From Marinobacter sp. S6332 (GTDB taxonomy: Bacteria > Pseudomonadota > Gammaproteobacteria > Pseudomonadales > Oleiphilaceae): a stretch of 64,000 nt of DNA. The first letter of the stretch is position 1. Every line of letters begins with the position of its first letter. The stretch is from contig NZ_JALKAP010000001.1 in NCBI RefSeq assembly GCF_023016045.1, forward strand, positions 124,001 to 188,000. Direction: 5' to 3'. The translations under genes were made by a program, and so were the position numbers. The notes beneath the pieces were generated by a model. That model had not been told where the DNA came from, made no database searches, and saw only the letters and a list, made by a program, of their open reading frames with translations. This document shows, piece after piece, positions 9,133-18,473 of the stretch.

Positions 9133-10302
9133 ATGGCTTCTGCACCTTGGAACGACCTGCTGCAGCTTGAAAAACAGCTGGATGAAACCGAACGCCAGAT
9201 CCGGGACAGCATTCGCGGCTTTTGTGATCAGCGCCTAATGCCCGGCATTGTCGAGGCCAACCGTCACGAAAAGTTTGATCGGAGTATCTTCACTGATATG
9301 GGCAATCTCGGCATGCTGGGCGCCACCCTGCCGGAAGAGTACGGCGGCCCGGGCCTTAATCACGTCTGTTACGGACTGATCGCTCGTGAGGTGGAACGTG
9401 TGGATTCTGCCTACCGCTCCGCACTGAGCGTTCAATCTTCACTGGTTATTCACCCGATTCACGCCTTCGCTAAGGAAGCCCTCAAAAAGCGCATTTTGCC
9501 TAAGCTTGCCTCCGGCGAATGGGTGGGCTGTTTTGGCCTGACCGAGCCCAACCACGGATCTGACCCGGCTGGCATGGAAACCCGCGCCAAAAAAGTCGAC
9601 GGCGGCTACCTGCTGAGCGGTTCCAAAACCTGGATCACCAACTCTCCTATCGCAGATATATTCGTGGTTTGGGCCAAACTGGACGGCAAAGTAAACGGCT
9701 TTGTTATCGAGCGTGAAGGCGCCAAAGGTCTGGAAACGCCAAAGATTGAAGGCAAATTCTCGCTGCGCGCGTCTGATACCGGCTCTATCTTTATGGATGA
9801 GGTGTTTGTACCAGAAGAAAACAAGCTCGACGTAGAAGGTTTGAAGGGCCCCTTCAGCTGCCTTAACAAAGCGCGCTTTGGCATCAGTTGGGGTTCACTC
9901 GGCGCAGCCGAATTCTGCTGGCACGCAGCCCGCAACTACACTCTGGAACGCAAGCAGTTCGGCAGGCCCTTGGCTGCCAACCAGTTGATCCAGAAAAAAC
10001 TGGTTGATATGCAAACCGAAATTACTCTGGGCCTGCAGGCCGCCTTGCAACTGGGCCGAATGATGGACAGCGGCGACGCGACGCCGGATGCAATCTCCCT
10101 ACTCAAGCGCAATAACTGTGGCAAGGCGCTGGATATCGCTCGCGTTGCCCGCGATATGCATGGCGGGAATGGTATAGCTGACGAGTACCACGTAATCCGT
10201 CACGTAATGAACCTCGAAGCGGTGAACACATACGAAGGCACTCATGATGTCCACGCCCTGATTCTTGGCCGTGGCCAAACCGGTATTGCAGCATTTAGCT
10301 GA
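9133..10302 (+). CDS. gcdH: Glutaryl-CoA dehydrogenase
   Basis: A 389-residue acyl-CoA dehydrogenase that oxidises and decarboxylates glutaryl-CoA to crotonyl-CoA with FAD, using electron-transfer flavoprotein as acceptor. The catalytic base is E368 in NTYEGTHD, at the position of the human enzyme's E370. The glutarate-binding Arg is R95 in [13 protein letters not shown], a strong subfamily signature. Flavin-contact motifs [11 protein letters not shown] and KTWITNSP are present, and the C-terminus [11 protein letters not shown] is typical. The start at 9133 follows GAGGAG by seven bases; the open frame runs 14 codons further upstream without a ribosome site. It leads a five-gene plus-strand operon of acyl-CoA enzymes, which would let it serve lysine, tryptophan or dicarboxylate degradation. 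Confidence 0.92.
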   Translation: MASAPWNDLLQLEKQLDETERQIRDSIRGFCDQRLMPGIVEANRHEKFDRSIFTDMGNLGMLGATLPEEYGGPGLNHVCYGLIAREVERVDSAYRSALSVQSSLVIHPIHAFAKEALKKRILPKLASGEWVGCFGLTEPNHGSDPAGMETRAKKVDGGYLLSGSKTWITNSPIADIFVVWAKLDGKVNGFVIEREGAKGLETPKIEGKFSLRASDTGSIFMDEVFVPEENKLDVEGLKGPFSCLNKARFGISWGSLGAAEFCWHAARNYTLERKQFGRPLAANQLIQKKLVDMQTEITLGLQAALQLGRMMDSGDATPDAISLLKRNNCGKALDIARVARDMHGGNGIADEYHVIRHVMNLEAVNTYEGTHDVHALILGRGQTGIAAFS

Positions 10303-10334
10303 AGCCCAACCGCCCAACACGACGAGGCTACCCA

Positions 10335-11531
10335 ATGAATATGAACTACACCACTGAGGAGCTCGCTTTCCGTGACGAAGTGCGAGCGTTTCTGGATGAA
10401 AAACTGCCGGCAGATATCGCCGCCAAAGTGAAAGGCTTCCGTCATCTGTCCAAAGAGGACCATCAGCGCTGGCAGAAGATTCTCAGCGCTCAGGGCTGGT
10501 ACGCTTCACACTGGCCTGAAGAGTATGGCGGTGTGGAGTGGACGCCCGTCCAGAAACACATCTGGGATGAAGAATCCTGCCGCTATGGCGTGCCCCGCTC
10601 TGTGCCCTTTGGCGTAAACATGGTGGCGCCGGTTATCATCAAATTCGGGAACGACGAGCAAAAACATAAATACCTGCCTCGAATTCTCAGCGGTGAAGAC
10701 TGGTGGTGTCAGGGTTACTCAGAGCCGGGCGCCGGTTCCGATCTGGCTTCCCTGAAAACCCGCGCCGTGCGTGAGGGCGACCATTACATTGTGAATGGCC
10801 AAAAGACCTGGACCACCCTTGGCCAATACGCCAACATGATTTTCTGTCTGGTGCGCACCAATACCGAAGTGAAAGCGCAAGCTGGTATCTCCTTCTTGCT
10901 GATCGACATGAACACGCCTGGCATTTCCGTGCGCCCGATCATCACTCTCGATGGTGAGCACGAAGTGAACGAAGTCTTCTTTGAAGATGTAAAAGTTCCG
11001 GTTGAAAATCTGGTCGGCGAAGAAGACAAAGGCTGGACTTACGCCAAGTTCCTCCTAACCTACGAGCGCACGGGCTTGGCCGGCATTGGCTTGTCCAAAG
11101 CTGCGCTGTCCCACCTGAAAGCACTTGCCTCTCGCCGCATCAAGAACGGTCGTCCGCTGATTGAAGATACAACGTTCAGCCAGCGCATCGCCAAGGTTGA
11201 AATCGATTTGATGGCAGCTGGAATCAGCAACCTCAGGATCATTGCTTCTGTTGAAGGTGGCGGCATGCCCGGCGCCGAAAGCTCCATGCTGAAGGTTAAA
11301 GGCACGGAAATCCGCCAGTCTATTAATGATCTGGCAAGAAGAGCCATAGGGCCTTACGCCATTCCGTTTGTGGAAGAAGAACTGAGCCATGATTATGACG
11401 GCGAGTTCCTGTCGGACGAAAACGCGGCCCCTCTCTCAGCTCAGTATTTCAATAACCGGAAGCTCTCGATTTTCGGCGGATCCAACGAGATCCAGAAGAA
11501 TATCGTATCGAAAATGATTCTCGGGCTTTAA
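10335..11531 (+). CDS. Acyl-CoA dehydrogenase, PimC-like large subunit
   Basis: A 398-residue acyl-CoA dehydrogenase resembling the large subunit of pimeloyl-CoA dehydrogenase (PimC) and the FadE-type alpha subunits of heteromeric enzymes. FAD-contact motifs are GYSEPGAGSDLAS and KTWTTLGQYA. The usual C-terminal catalytic Glu is replaced: the segment reads FGGSNEIQ instead of YEGT. A Glu in the TYERTGLAG helix occupies the alternative position used by isovaleryl-CoA dehydrogenase-like enzymes, so activity is still likely. It is followed after ten bases by a second, smaller acyl-CoA dehydrogenase, the expected arrangement for an alpha2beta2 complex acting on dicarboxyl- or ring-bearing acyl-CoAs. 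Confidence 0.88.
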   Translation: MNMNYTTEELAFRDEVRAFLDEKLPADIAAKVKGFRHLSKEDHQRWQKILSAQGWYASHWPEEYGGVEWTPVQKHIWDEESCRYGVPRSVPFGVNMVAPVIIKFGNDEQKHKYLPRILSGEDWWCQGYSEPGAGSDLASLKTRAVREGDHYIVNGQKTWTTLGQYANMIFCLVRTNTEVKAQAGISFLLIDMNTPGISVRPIITLDGEHEVNEVFFEDVKVPVENLVGEEDKGWTYAKFLLTYERTGLAGIGLSKAALSHLKALASRRIKNGRPLIEDTTFSQRIAKVEIDLMAAGISNLRIIASVEGGGMPGAESSMLKVKGTEIRQSINDLARRAIGPYAIPFVEEELSHDYDGEFLSDENAAPLSAQYFNNRKLSIFGGSNEIQKNIVSKMILGL

Positions 11532-11541
11532 GGAGACGACC

Positions 11542-12684
11542 ATGGATTTCCGACTCAATGAAGAGCAGCAAATGCTGCAGGACACCGTGGCCCGTCTGGT
11601 GCGCGGTGAATACAGTTTTGAAAAACGCCTTGAATTCAGTGAAACAGAAGCCGGGTTCAGCGTCGATTTCTGGAAGCAGCTCAGTGAGCTGGGCCTGACA
11701 GCCGTTCCTTTTTCAGAAGAGCTTGGCGGTTTTGGCGGTGGCGGCGTGGAAGTGCAGTCGGTCATGACCGAGCTGGGCCGTGGCCTTTGCCTTGAACCGT
11801 ACCTGCAATCTGTCATTTTTGGCGGCGGCCTTATCAGCCACGCAGGCAACGATAGCCAGAAAGAAACCTGGCTGGGCGGAATTGCCAGTGGCGAACTGCA
11901 AGCAGCTGTTGCGCTTCAGGAACCCCAGAGCTTTTATGATCTGAACAATGTAGAAACCCGCGCCGAGAAAAAAGACGGCGGGTATCTGCTCAACGGCCGC
12001 AAGGCGGTGGTGATCGGCGGGCATTGCGCTGACGTTATTGTGGTTTCTGCGCGCACGTCTGGCGATGCGCGGGATTCTGGCGGAATCAGCCTATTCGCTC
12101 TGAAATCCGACACTGCCGGAATTGAACGCCGGGTGTACCCAACCATTGACGGCTCTAAAGGCTGCGACCTTATCCTGAACAACGTTCAGGTAGATGCCGA
12201 TGCCCTGCTGGGTGAAGAAGGCAAAGCTGCCGAGGTAATTGAGTATCAGGCTGGCCGCGCTATTGCAGCATTATGTGCAGAAGCCGTGGGCGTTATGGAA
12301 GTCGCCAACGAGCTGACTCTGGATTACCTCAAGCAGCGCAAACAATTCGGCGTGCCTATTGGCAAGTTTCAGGTACTGCAGCACCGCATGGTCGATATGA
12401 TGTCTGAACTTGAGCAGGCTCGCTCCATGGCTATTCTGGCCGCCAGCGTGGCGGACGAAGAACAGAGTGACGAACGCCGCCGGGTGCTAGCTGCGGCTAA
12501 AAACGTTATCGGCCACAGTGGCCAGTTCATTTCAGAGCAGGGCATACAATCCCACGGCGGTATCGGCATGACATGGGAATATAATTTTGCCCATTACGCC
12601 AAGCGTCTGGTCATGATCAACCACCAGCTGGGTGACGACGACTTCCATCTGGAGCACTACGCCTCTCTTTTGCAGGCAGGGTGA
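11542..12684 (+). CDS. Acyl-CoA dehydrogenase, PimD-like small subunit
   Basis: A 380-residue acyl-CoA dehydrogenase homologue like PimD of pimeloyl-CoA dehydrogenase. The fold markers are present: an N-terminal helical domain starting MDFRLNEEQQ, the KQRKQFGVPIGKFQVLQHR dimer segment, and the QSHGGIGMTWE motif that contacts FAD. Neither of the two positions where acyl-CoA dehydrogenases place the catalytic Glu carries one (RAIAALCAEAVG and the C-terminal tail). The flavin motif is also degraded: LQEPQSFYDL replaces TEPxxGSD. It is therefore probably a structural or FAD-supporting partner of the preceding PimC-like protein rather than a free-standing enzyme. The gap to the preceding gene is only ten bases. 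Confidence 0.87.
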   Translation: MDFRLNEEQQMLQDTVARLVRGEYSFEKRLEFSETEAGFSVDFWKQLSELGLTAVPFSEELGGFGGGGVEVQSVMTELGRGLCLEPYLQSVIFGGGLISHAGNDSQKETWLGGIASGELQAAVALQEPQSFYDLNNVETRAEKKDGGYLLNGRKAVVIGGHCADVIVVSARTSGDARDSGGISLFALKSDTAGIERRVYPTIDGSKGCDLILNNVQVDADALLGEEGKAAEVIEYQAGRAIAALCAEAVGVMEVANELTLDYLKQRKQFGVPIGKFQVLQHRMVDMMSELEQARSMAILAASVADEEQSDERRRVLAAAKNVIGHSGQFISEQGIQSHGGIGMTWEYNFAHYAKRLVMINHQLGDDDFHLEHYASLLQAG

Positions 12685-12689
12685 GCAAC

Positions 12690-13442
12690 ATGACCATCAA
12701 CACCGAAGAAAAAGCTCTCAAAGCGGCGGAATGGCAGGTACGCAGCCAGCTGGCTGCAGCCTATCGCCTTGTCGCCCTGTTCGGATGGGATGACCTGGTA
12801 TTTACCCACCTTTCCGCGCGGGTACCTGGGCCTGAACATCACTTTTTAATCAACCCTTATGGTTTGCTGTTCCACGAGATCACCGCCTCCTCTCTGGTGA
12901 AGGTTGATAGAGAGGGGCAAGTGGTGGAGTCCGGCGGCCTTGGCCGGGTAAACCCTGCTGGCTTTACCATCCACAGCGCTGTGCACATGGGGCGCGACGA
13001 TGCAGGTGCCGTAATGCACCTGCATGCGCCGGACGGCGTGGCAGTTTCTGCCCACAGAGACGGCCTACTGCCCCTGAGCCAAACAGCCATGCTATGTCTG
13101 GCGCACCTGAGTTACCACGATTATGAAGGTGTAGCTCTTAATCTGGATGAGCGTGAGCGTCTGATACGGGATTTAGGGGATAAGTCCATGATGATGCTGC
13201 GCAACCATGGGGTTCTGACCGCCGGTAAAGATGTACCGGAAACCTTCACATACCTGTACTTCCTGATGAAAGCTTGCGAAATACAAGTTAAAGCACAAAG
13301 CTGTGGCCCAGTGTGGATGCCCTCAGAGCAGGCCATCAAAACGACTGCGGACCAGTCGCAATCTCTGAGCACCGCAGCGACGCTCACCTGGCCAGCACTG
13401 TTGCGGCTTCTCGATAGAAAAAACCCCGGTTACGCGGTGTGA
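12690..13442 (+). CDS. Class II aldolase/adducin-fold protein
   Basis: A 250-residue protein of the class II aldolase/adducin family, which in bacteria includes zinc-dependent fuculose-phosphate aldolases, decarboxylases and many uncharacterised members. The metal-binding HxH is in MHLHAPDGVAV, and a third His is in LRNHGVL, so the zinc site is intact. The N-terminus (QLAAAYRLVALFGWDDL) matches the family. An ATG at 12690 has AGG nine bases upstream; a GTG at 12681 overlapping the previous stop is the alternative. Located in an acyl-CoA dehydrogenase operon, it could cleave a beta-hydroxy intermediate (retro-aldol), but no substrate can be named. Confidence 0.85.
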   Translation: MTINTEEKALKAAEWQVRSQLAAAYRLVALFGWDDLVFTHLSARVPGPEHHFLINPYGLLFHEITASSLVKVDREGQVVESGGLGRVNPAGFTIHSAVHMGRDDAGAVMHLHAPDGVAVSAHRDGLLPLSQTAMLCLAHLSYHDYEGVALNLDERERLIRDLGDKSMMMLRNHGVLTAGKDVPETFTYLYFLMKACEIQVKAQSCGPVWMPSEQAIKTTADQSQSLSTAATLTWPALLRLLDRKNPGYAV

Positions 13443-13455
13443 GAGGGGGGGCTTA

Positions 13456-13908
13456 ATGGAAATACAACTTAGACACCTGTCCGACCATAAAGGAAGCCTG
13501 AACTGCCACAGCCCATGGCTTACGATCACTCAGGAGATGATCGGGGCCTTTGCTGATGCAACGGGGGATCACCAGTGGATTCACATAGATGTGGAGCGGG
13601 CGAAGCGCGAGTCACCCTGGCAAAGCCCCGTCGCCCATGGTTACCTGACGGCATCCCTGATGTCCATGCTCAACCCTAAAGCACTGCGGGTAACTGGCAC
13701 CAAGGCAACGATTAACTACGGACTGAATAAACTGCGTTTTCCAGCTGCAGTGCCAGTGAACTCTGAGATCCGCACCAACGTCGAACTGATCGACATTGTC
13801 TCGGTGGATGACAAAAGAACTCTGGCGACGTACAAAACCACTGTGGAAATAAAAGGCCAGAATAAACCGGCCTGTGTAGCAGAAAACCTCGTTATGTATG
13901 TGGTTTGA
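13456..13908 (+). CDS. MaoC-family (R)-specific enoyl-CoA hydratase-like protein
   Basis: A 150-residue single hot-dog-fold protein with the hydratase-2 motif: ADATGDHQWIHID followed by SPVAHGYLTASL. The Asp and His of GDHQWIH are the catalytic pair of MaoC-type hydratases, which add water to enoyl-CoA to give the R-3-hydroxy product. Length is normal for the one-domain family. A purine-rich ribosome site (GAGAGGGGGG) precedes the ATG, 13 bases after the aldolase-fold gene. It is last in the plus-strand operon and its stop lies 30 bases from the convergent ketopantoate-reductase-like gene. Confidence 0.88.
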   Translation: MEIQLRHLSDHKGSLNCHSPWLTITQEMIGAFADATGDHQWIHIDVERAKRESPWQSPVAHGYLTASLMSMLNPKALRVTGTKATINYGLNKLRFPAAVPVNSEIRTNVELIDIVSVDDKRTLATYKTTVEIKGQNKPACVAENLVMYVV

Positions 13909-13938
13909 GCCAGACATCTCGGCGAGGCTTTTTAAACA

Positions 13939-14874
13939 CTATTCCCGCCCTTCCAGAGCCGCGCGCATTTTCAGAGTCACCAGCACGGTGTTTAGATGGG
14001 GCACGGCAAGACCATGGCTCTCGGCTATCGTCACCACATTGCCCAATACCGCCTCCCGTTCAATCGGGCGGTCGTTCAGATAATCCAGCGCCATACTGTT
14101 CTTATAGGCAGGCATTTTGCGGGTGCTCTCAATGTTCTGGTCGATCAGCGCCTCATCCATTGGGTAGCCTTCCGCGGCAGCCACAGCCATCACCTCACGC
14201 ATCATGGCCCGAATCAGCTCCTCACCGCCCTCGGTATCCAGAATAGTAAAAGTATCGGCTCCGTTGGCAACAACCGATAAAGGGTTGAACGGTGTATTCC
14301 ATAGGCACTTGCGCCAACGCTCACCCACCACGCGCTCTGTCAGATCAATCTTGATACCGCCATCCATAAAGAGCTGGGATAAGGCCCGACAGTTGTCATC
14401 AACGCCTTCTGGATAACGCCCCATTACCAACTTACCGTATGCCTTATGCTCCACAACGCCTGATTCTGTGCGGCTTGCCGCAATAAAAGCTAGACAGCTT
14501 ATTAGCGGATTATCCGGGTAAGCGTCGGCCAGCTCTCTCTCAATATCCAGTCCGTTTTCGATCAGAACCAAACAGGTTTTCTCACCCATCCAAGGTGCAA
14601 CCAGCGCAACCCGGTCCACACCGGGTAACACCTTCACACACAGAATGAGAAAGTCCGGCGATTCGTCTGGCAAATCACTATCGCGGTATACACGATCGGG
14701 TTCGAAAGACAGGTCTCCAAGCGGGCTTGTAATGCGTATACCCCGGGTTCTGACCGCTTCATAATCTGAACGTAAAACGGTGCTTACCGAACAACCGGCT
14801 TTCTTGAGAATAGCACCGTAGAAGCTGCCGATAGCGCCGGCACCAATAATCAGAATGCTGGGTTTATCGCTCAT
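13939..14874 (-). CDS. 2-dehydropantoate 2-reductase-family dehydrogenase (PanE/ApbA fold)
   Basis: A 311-residue NAD(P)-dependent dehydrogenase with the Rossmann loop IIGAGAIGSFYG at the N-terminus, LCVKVLPG, the substrate-contact segment WRKCLWNTPFNPLSV and the C-terminal YKNSMALDYLNDRPIE motif, all typical of ketopantoate reductases. The start at 14874 overlaps the preceding ligase stop as ATGA and has GGAG seven bases upstream; a longer in-frame start is not needed. Being the last gene in an eight-gene acyl-CoA operon, it is more likely to oxidise or reduce a 2-oxo or hydroxy acid in catabolism than to make pantothenate. That role is inference from context. Confidence 0.87.
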   Translation of the reverse strand: MSDKPSILIIGAGAIGSFYGAILKKAGCSVSTVLRSDYEAVRTRGIRITSPLGDLSFEPDRVYRDSDLPDESPDFLILCVKVLPGVDRVALVAPWMGEKTCLVLIENGLDIERELADAYPDNPLISCLAFIAASRTESGVVEHKAYGKLVMGRYPEGVDDNCRALSQLFMDGGIKIDLTERVVGERWRKCLWNTPFNPLSVVANGADTFTILDTEGGEELIRAMMREVMAVAAAEGYPMDEALIDQNIESTRKMPAYKNSMALDYLNDRPIEREAVLGNVVTIAESHGLAVPHLNTVLVTLKMRAALEGRE

Positions 14875-16541
14875 AATTTCTCCGATCCTTTCCATTCTTC
14901 GTCCTGAAGCGCTCGCCACATCAACTTACCCGTGGGGGACTTCGGCAAGGTAGTCACAAACTCAACAAGGGTAGGTACTTTATAGACCGCCATCCTGTCT
15001 TTGCACCAACTGGTAATGTCCTCAACGCTGGTGCTGTCTTCTGCCTCCGGCTTCAGTACTATACAGGCCTTGACCGTTTCACCCCGCTTGGGATCCGGCG
15101 CCGAGATAATGCACACCTCATGAATGGCCGGGTGTTGATACATCAACCCTTCCACTTCCGAGGGCCACACCTTGAATCCGGATGCGTTAATCATTCGCTT
15201 GAGGCGGTCGACCATAAAGAAGTAGCCTTCTTCGTCGTAATACGCCAGATCACCAGTGCGGAAGAAACGCTTACCGTCGATTTCAACAAACGCTGCTTCG
15301 GTTTCGGCTGGTCGGTTCCAGTAGCCTAGGGTTACCTGCGGACCACAGGAAACGATCTCACCGGTTTCACCCGGGCCTTTCTCTTCCAAGGTATCCACGT
15401 CAACAATCCGGCTGTCCACATCAAACACCGGAATACCCAAACACTGGGCTTTGGGCTTCGCATTGGGATTAATGTGGGTTGCGGCCATGGTTTCTGACAG
15501 GCCATAACCCTCGATGTAGTTCAGGCCCGTCAGCTTTTTCAGCTTCTCCGCTACGGCGACCGGCATGGTCGCGCCTCCGCCACCAATCATATTAAGACTG
15601 GAGAGATCATATTTGCCGATATCCGGGTTAGACAGAAAGTCCACGGCCATAGTGACTATGTTGGTCCAGCCGGTAACCTTGTAGCGCTCAATGAGCCTAG
15701 AAGCGGTGGTGCGAGCCCAGCGGGTCATGATCACCGAAGTGGATCCGGCAAAAATCGGCCCGTTCATGGAGCCTGTCATCCCTGTTACATGGAAAAATGG
15801 CAGCGTAGCCAACTGTACGCTGTCTGATGTGCTCAAGTTCCAGAACACTCGATGTACCGCCGTGGCCATCACCGAGCGATGCGTGTGCATGCAGCCTTTT
15901 GGTGTGCCGGTTGTGCCCGAACTGTAAGGAATAACCGCCAGATCTTCCGGGCCGGCGGTATGCTCAGTCGGCCTGTGGCCCTCTGCCATAGCTGCTTCCC
16001 AGCTTACCAAGCCAGCACCATCATCCGACCATGCCGGGCTTGCGACTTCCGCTGGCAGATCCAGATTGGTGTCGGGCTTGATGTATGTGCTGTAAGAGGC
16101 CACCACAATCTGTTCGAGATTGGTTTTGTGCAACAGCGGCGCAATATGTTCAACCAATTCCTGACCCGCCAAACATACCGATGAACGAGTGTCAGAAATG
16201 AAGTGCTCCAGCTCTGCAGCCCTATTCATTGGGTTTACCGGGATTACAACAGCATCCGCACGCAGAATCGCGTAGTAGGAAATTACGTACTGAGGGGAGT
16301 TCTGCATATACAGCAGCACCCGATCACCCTTTTTTACACCCTGCGCCTGCAGGTAACCTGCCATGGCTTCCACCTCCGCCAGTAGACGGCGGTATGTGAT
16401 AAGGGCGTCATAGAAAATAATAGCGGTGTGATCAGGGTAGCGCTGGGCCGATATATCCAGATTAGTAAACACACTAGTTTTCGGTAAAGTCATGGTCTTG
16501 GGCAACTCTTTCGGCCAGACCGCGTAGTGGCGTGTGAACAT
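14871..16541 (-). CDS. AMP-forming acyl-CoA synthetase (fatty/carboxylic acid-CoA ligase)
   Basis: A 556-residue ANL-superfamily ligase that activates a carboxylic acid to its CoA thioester through an acyl-adenylate. The ATP-binding P-loop-like motif is IPYSSGTTGTPKG. GYGLSE is the A5 motif. FFRTGDLAYYDEEGYFF and VDRLKRMINASGFKV form the hinge, and the adenylation Lys is in SPTGKLMWR near the C-terminus. The ATG at 16541 is chosen because the frame upstream overlaps the surE gene and has no ribosome site, while GAAGAG precedes this one. It is the probable entry enzyme for the operon's substrate. LvaE in the Pseudomonas levulinate pathway plays this role. Confidence 0.9.
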   Translation of the reverse strand: MFTRHYAVWPKELPKTMTLPKTSVFTNLDISAQRYPDHTAIIFYDALITYRRLLAEVEAMAGYLQAQGVKKGDRVLLYMQNSPQYVISYYAILRADAVVIPVNPMNRAAELEHFISDTRSSVCLAGQELVEHIAPLLHKTNLEQIVVASYSTYIKPDTNLDLPAEVASPAWSDDGAGLVSWEAAMAEGHRPTEHTAGPEDLAVIPYSSGTTGTPKGCMHTHRSVMATAVHRVFWNLSTSDSVQLATLPFFHVTGMTGSMNGPIFAGSTSVIMTRWARTTASRLIERYKVTGWTNIVTMAVDFLSNPDIGKYDLSSLNMIGGGGATMPVAVAEKLKKLTGLNYIEGYGLSETMAATHINPNAKPKAQCLGIPVFDVDSRIVDVDTLEEKGPGETGEIVSCGPQVTLGYWNRPAETEAAFVEIDGKRFFRTGDLAYYDEEGYFFMVDRLKRMINASGFKVWPSEVEGLMYQHPAIHEVCIISAPDPKRGETVKACIVLKPEAEDSTSVEDITSWCKDRMAVYKVPTLVEFVTTLPKSPTGKLMWRALQDEEWKGSEKL

Positions 16542-16566
16542 GATTATTATTCTCTTCAGGTTTAGA

Positions 16567-17346
16567 TCAGTCTGCCAGCATTGCAGACAGATCAAATTCT
16601 TTCGTTTCCCCGGGCAGGGGGGCTTCATGCCGCAATGGCGTTATCGCAATCGCCCTATCTCTCAGCACAGCCACATCGGAGTCCGGCGCTACGATATGCC
16701 GCGAACTGCGATCAAACCCGAGCCACCAATATGGCAAGCTGCGAGAGTCCTGGCCGGCTTGCAAGCGGGCTTTCTGTATCGAACCGCTTGACTGTTCACA
16801 CCAGCGCGCGGAGACAATATCCCCAACCGCGCAGGCGGGAAAATTAACGTTCCAGGCTCGCGTTTCACCCGGCTGCCAAAGCTTACGGATCAACGTTTCA
16901 CCAAAATGCTCGACAGGTGCCCAGTCGATACCGTCCCGGGACAAAAAAGCCTGACTCAAGGCAATGGCGGGAATGTTCATGTGCTGAGCACTCAGCACAG
17001 CACCCACTGTTCCCGAATACTGTACCGAGTCACTGATGTTGGCGCCGCAATTAACACCAGAAAGCACAAGATCCGGAGGCGCTTCACTGAACCATTGTGC
17101 CAGCGAATAGTGAACGCAATCTGCCGGAGTACCAGAAATCGCAAAGCGCTTCTCCCCGGTTTCGTACACCCGCAACGGGTGATGAATGGAGATGCTCTGG
17201 CCTGCACCACTGCGATCATGCTCAGGAGCAACAACCCAAACCTCTTCCGCCAGATTGCGGGCAATCTGTTCCAGCCTCGCCAGCCCCGGGGCATTAATGC
17301 CGTCGTCGTTGGTGATCAGAATTCGCCGTACCATGGGGGTTGTCAT
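16567..17346 (-). CDS. surE: SurE-family 5'/3'-nucleotidase/phosphatase
   Basis: A 259-residue SurE, a metal-dependent phosphatase normally acting on nucleoside monophosphates and short polyphosphate. Metal ligands are in ITNDDGINAPG (N13, D14, D15), S51 in GAGQSIS, and N103 in SGVNCGANISD. SGTPADCVHYSL and the GTVGAVLSA helix are conserved, so the active site looks intact. SurE usually lies beside pcm and rpoS; here its ATG overlaps the stop of an APH-fold kinase (ATGA), so kinase and phosphatase are made together. This suggests a housekeeping or proofreading role on phosphorylated pathway intermediates, discussed as a finding. The chromosome probably has a canonical surE elsewhere. Confidence 0.9.
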   Translation of the reverse strand: MTTPMVRRILITNDDGINAPGLARLEQIARNLAEEVWVVAPEHDRSGAGQSISIHHPLRVYETGEKRFAISGTPADCVHYSLAQWFSEAPPDLVLSGVNCGANISDSVQYSGTVGAVLSAQHMNIPAIALSQAFLSRDGIDWAPVEHFGETLIRKLWQPGETRAWNVNFPACAVGDIVSARWCEQSSGSIQKARLQAGQDSRSLPYWWLGFDRSSRHIVAPDSDVAVLRDRAIAITPLRHEAPLPGETKEFDLSAMLAD

Positions 17347-18407
17347 ACTCGTTCACCTGCACTCGCAATTGCCCAGCCTGTTTCAGCCAACAGGCTCGCT
17401 CGCTCGCCCACTTCCAAAGCGTTGGCGTTGGCAGCATTACCGTCGAGCGCGCGCTTGTAGACCCCTTGAAGGATAGAAGCCAACCGAAACAATGAAAACG
17501 CGAGATACACGTGCCAGTCTGCAATGCTGTCACGCCCAGTTTTAGCGCAGTAGCGAGCGATGGTTGCCTGCTCATCCGGTATACCCAGTGCCTCCAAATC
17601 CTCTCCAAGAAGCCCGCGCATACCCGGCAGGTCTGAGGGCAGGTGGTAAGGCAGACAGTAATAGGCCAGATCCGCCAGCGGGTGCCCCAGAGTGGAAAGC
17701 TCCCAATCCAGAATAGCAATAACCTCCGGTGTGTCCGGCGCCAGCATCAGATTTCCAAAACGGTAATCGCCATGGGCAATGGCACATTCATCGGTCGACG
17801 GCAGATTTTCCGGTAACCAAGCCATCAATTTATCCATGGCAGGCATGTCGCCAGTTTTTGCCGCCAGATACTGTTTGCTCCAGCGCGAAACCTGACGTGC
17901 CACATAACCCTCCGGCCGCCCATAGTCGCCAAGGCCAACAGCATTTACGTCCACGGAATGCAGCCCAGCGAGCGTATCGATGGCAGAGTGATGAGCTCGC
18001 AATCGCTCCTCGCGATCCAGCTCTCGTAGAGCAGAATGGCTGACAATACGGCCTTCCAAAAAGTCCATCACGTAGAATGGTGTACCAATAATCTCACTGT
18101 CCTCACAGAGCATCCTAACGGCAGGGACTGGCACGCTGGTTTGCTCGGACAAGGCACGCATCACTTTGTATTCGCGCTCCACCATGTGGGCGGAAGGTAG
18201 GGTTTTTCCCGGTGGTTTTTTGCGCAAAACATAGCGGCCGCTGTCGGTTTCCAGTAAAAACGTTGGGTTCGACTGACCGCCCTGAAACTGTTTCACCGAC
18301 AGTCGACTACCAATCTCTGGCAACTCCTTTTGCAGCCAGACCAGAAGTCTGGACTGATCGAATTTATGTGCTGGTAAAACGTCCACCAATTCCGGCTTCA
18401 TACTCAT
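17343..18407 (-). CDS. APH-fold kinase, ACAD11/LvaA-like (4-hydroxyacyl-CoA kinase candidate)
   Basis: A 354-residue phosphotransferase of the APH superfamily. It has the Lys-containing RKKPPG (62-67), the catalytic loop HGDYRFGNLM (212-221) and the metal-binding LDWELSTLGHP (233-243). GGQSNPTF (43-50), the RKKPPG segment and the WELSTLGHPLADLA region match the N-terminal kinase half of animal ACAD10/ACAD11. LvaA of Pseudomonas putida, which phosphorylates 4-hydroxyvaleryl-CoA, is in the same group. The start follows GAGG by six bases. Together with the ACAD11-like dehydrogenase two genes upstream it makes a split version of the fused animal enzyme. The product is a cytoplasmic small-molecule kinase, not an antibiotic-resistance enzyme. 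Confidence 0.88.
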   Translation of the reverse strand: MSMKPELVDVLPAHKFDQSRLLVWLQKELPEIGSRLSVKQFQGGQSNPTFLLETDSGRYVLRKKPPGKTLPSAHMVEREYKVMRALSEQTSVPVPAVRMLCEDSEIIGTPFYVMDFLEGRIVSHSALRELDREERLRAHHSAIDTLAGLHSVDVNAVGLGDYGRPEGYVARQVSRWSKQYLAAKTGDMPAMDKLMAWLPENLPSTDECAIAHGDYRFGNLMLAPDTPEVIAILDWELSTLGHPLADLAYYCLPYHLPSDLPGMRGLLGEDLEALGIPDEQATIARYCAKTGRDSIADWHVYLAFSLFRLASILQGVYKRALDGNAANANALEVGERASLLAETGWAIASAGERV

Positions 18408-18473
18408 TGCTCGCCTCAGCCTTCTTTAATCTTTATGTGCCGCCGGCCTCACCGCCACTCGCGAGGCCCTGTT

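Noticed and set aside
17343..18407. Aminoglycoside resistance gene
   Set aside because: APH fold only; its motifs match the ACAD11/LvaA kinase group and the context is acyl-CoA metabolism.
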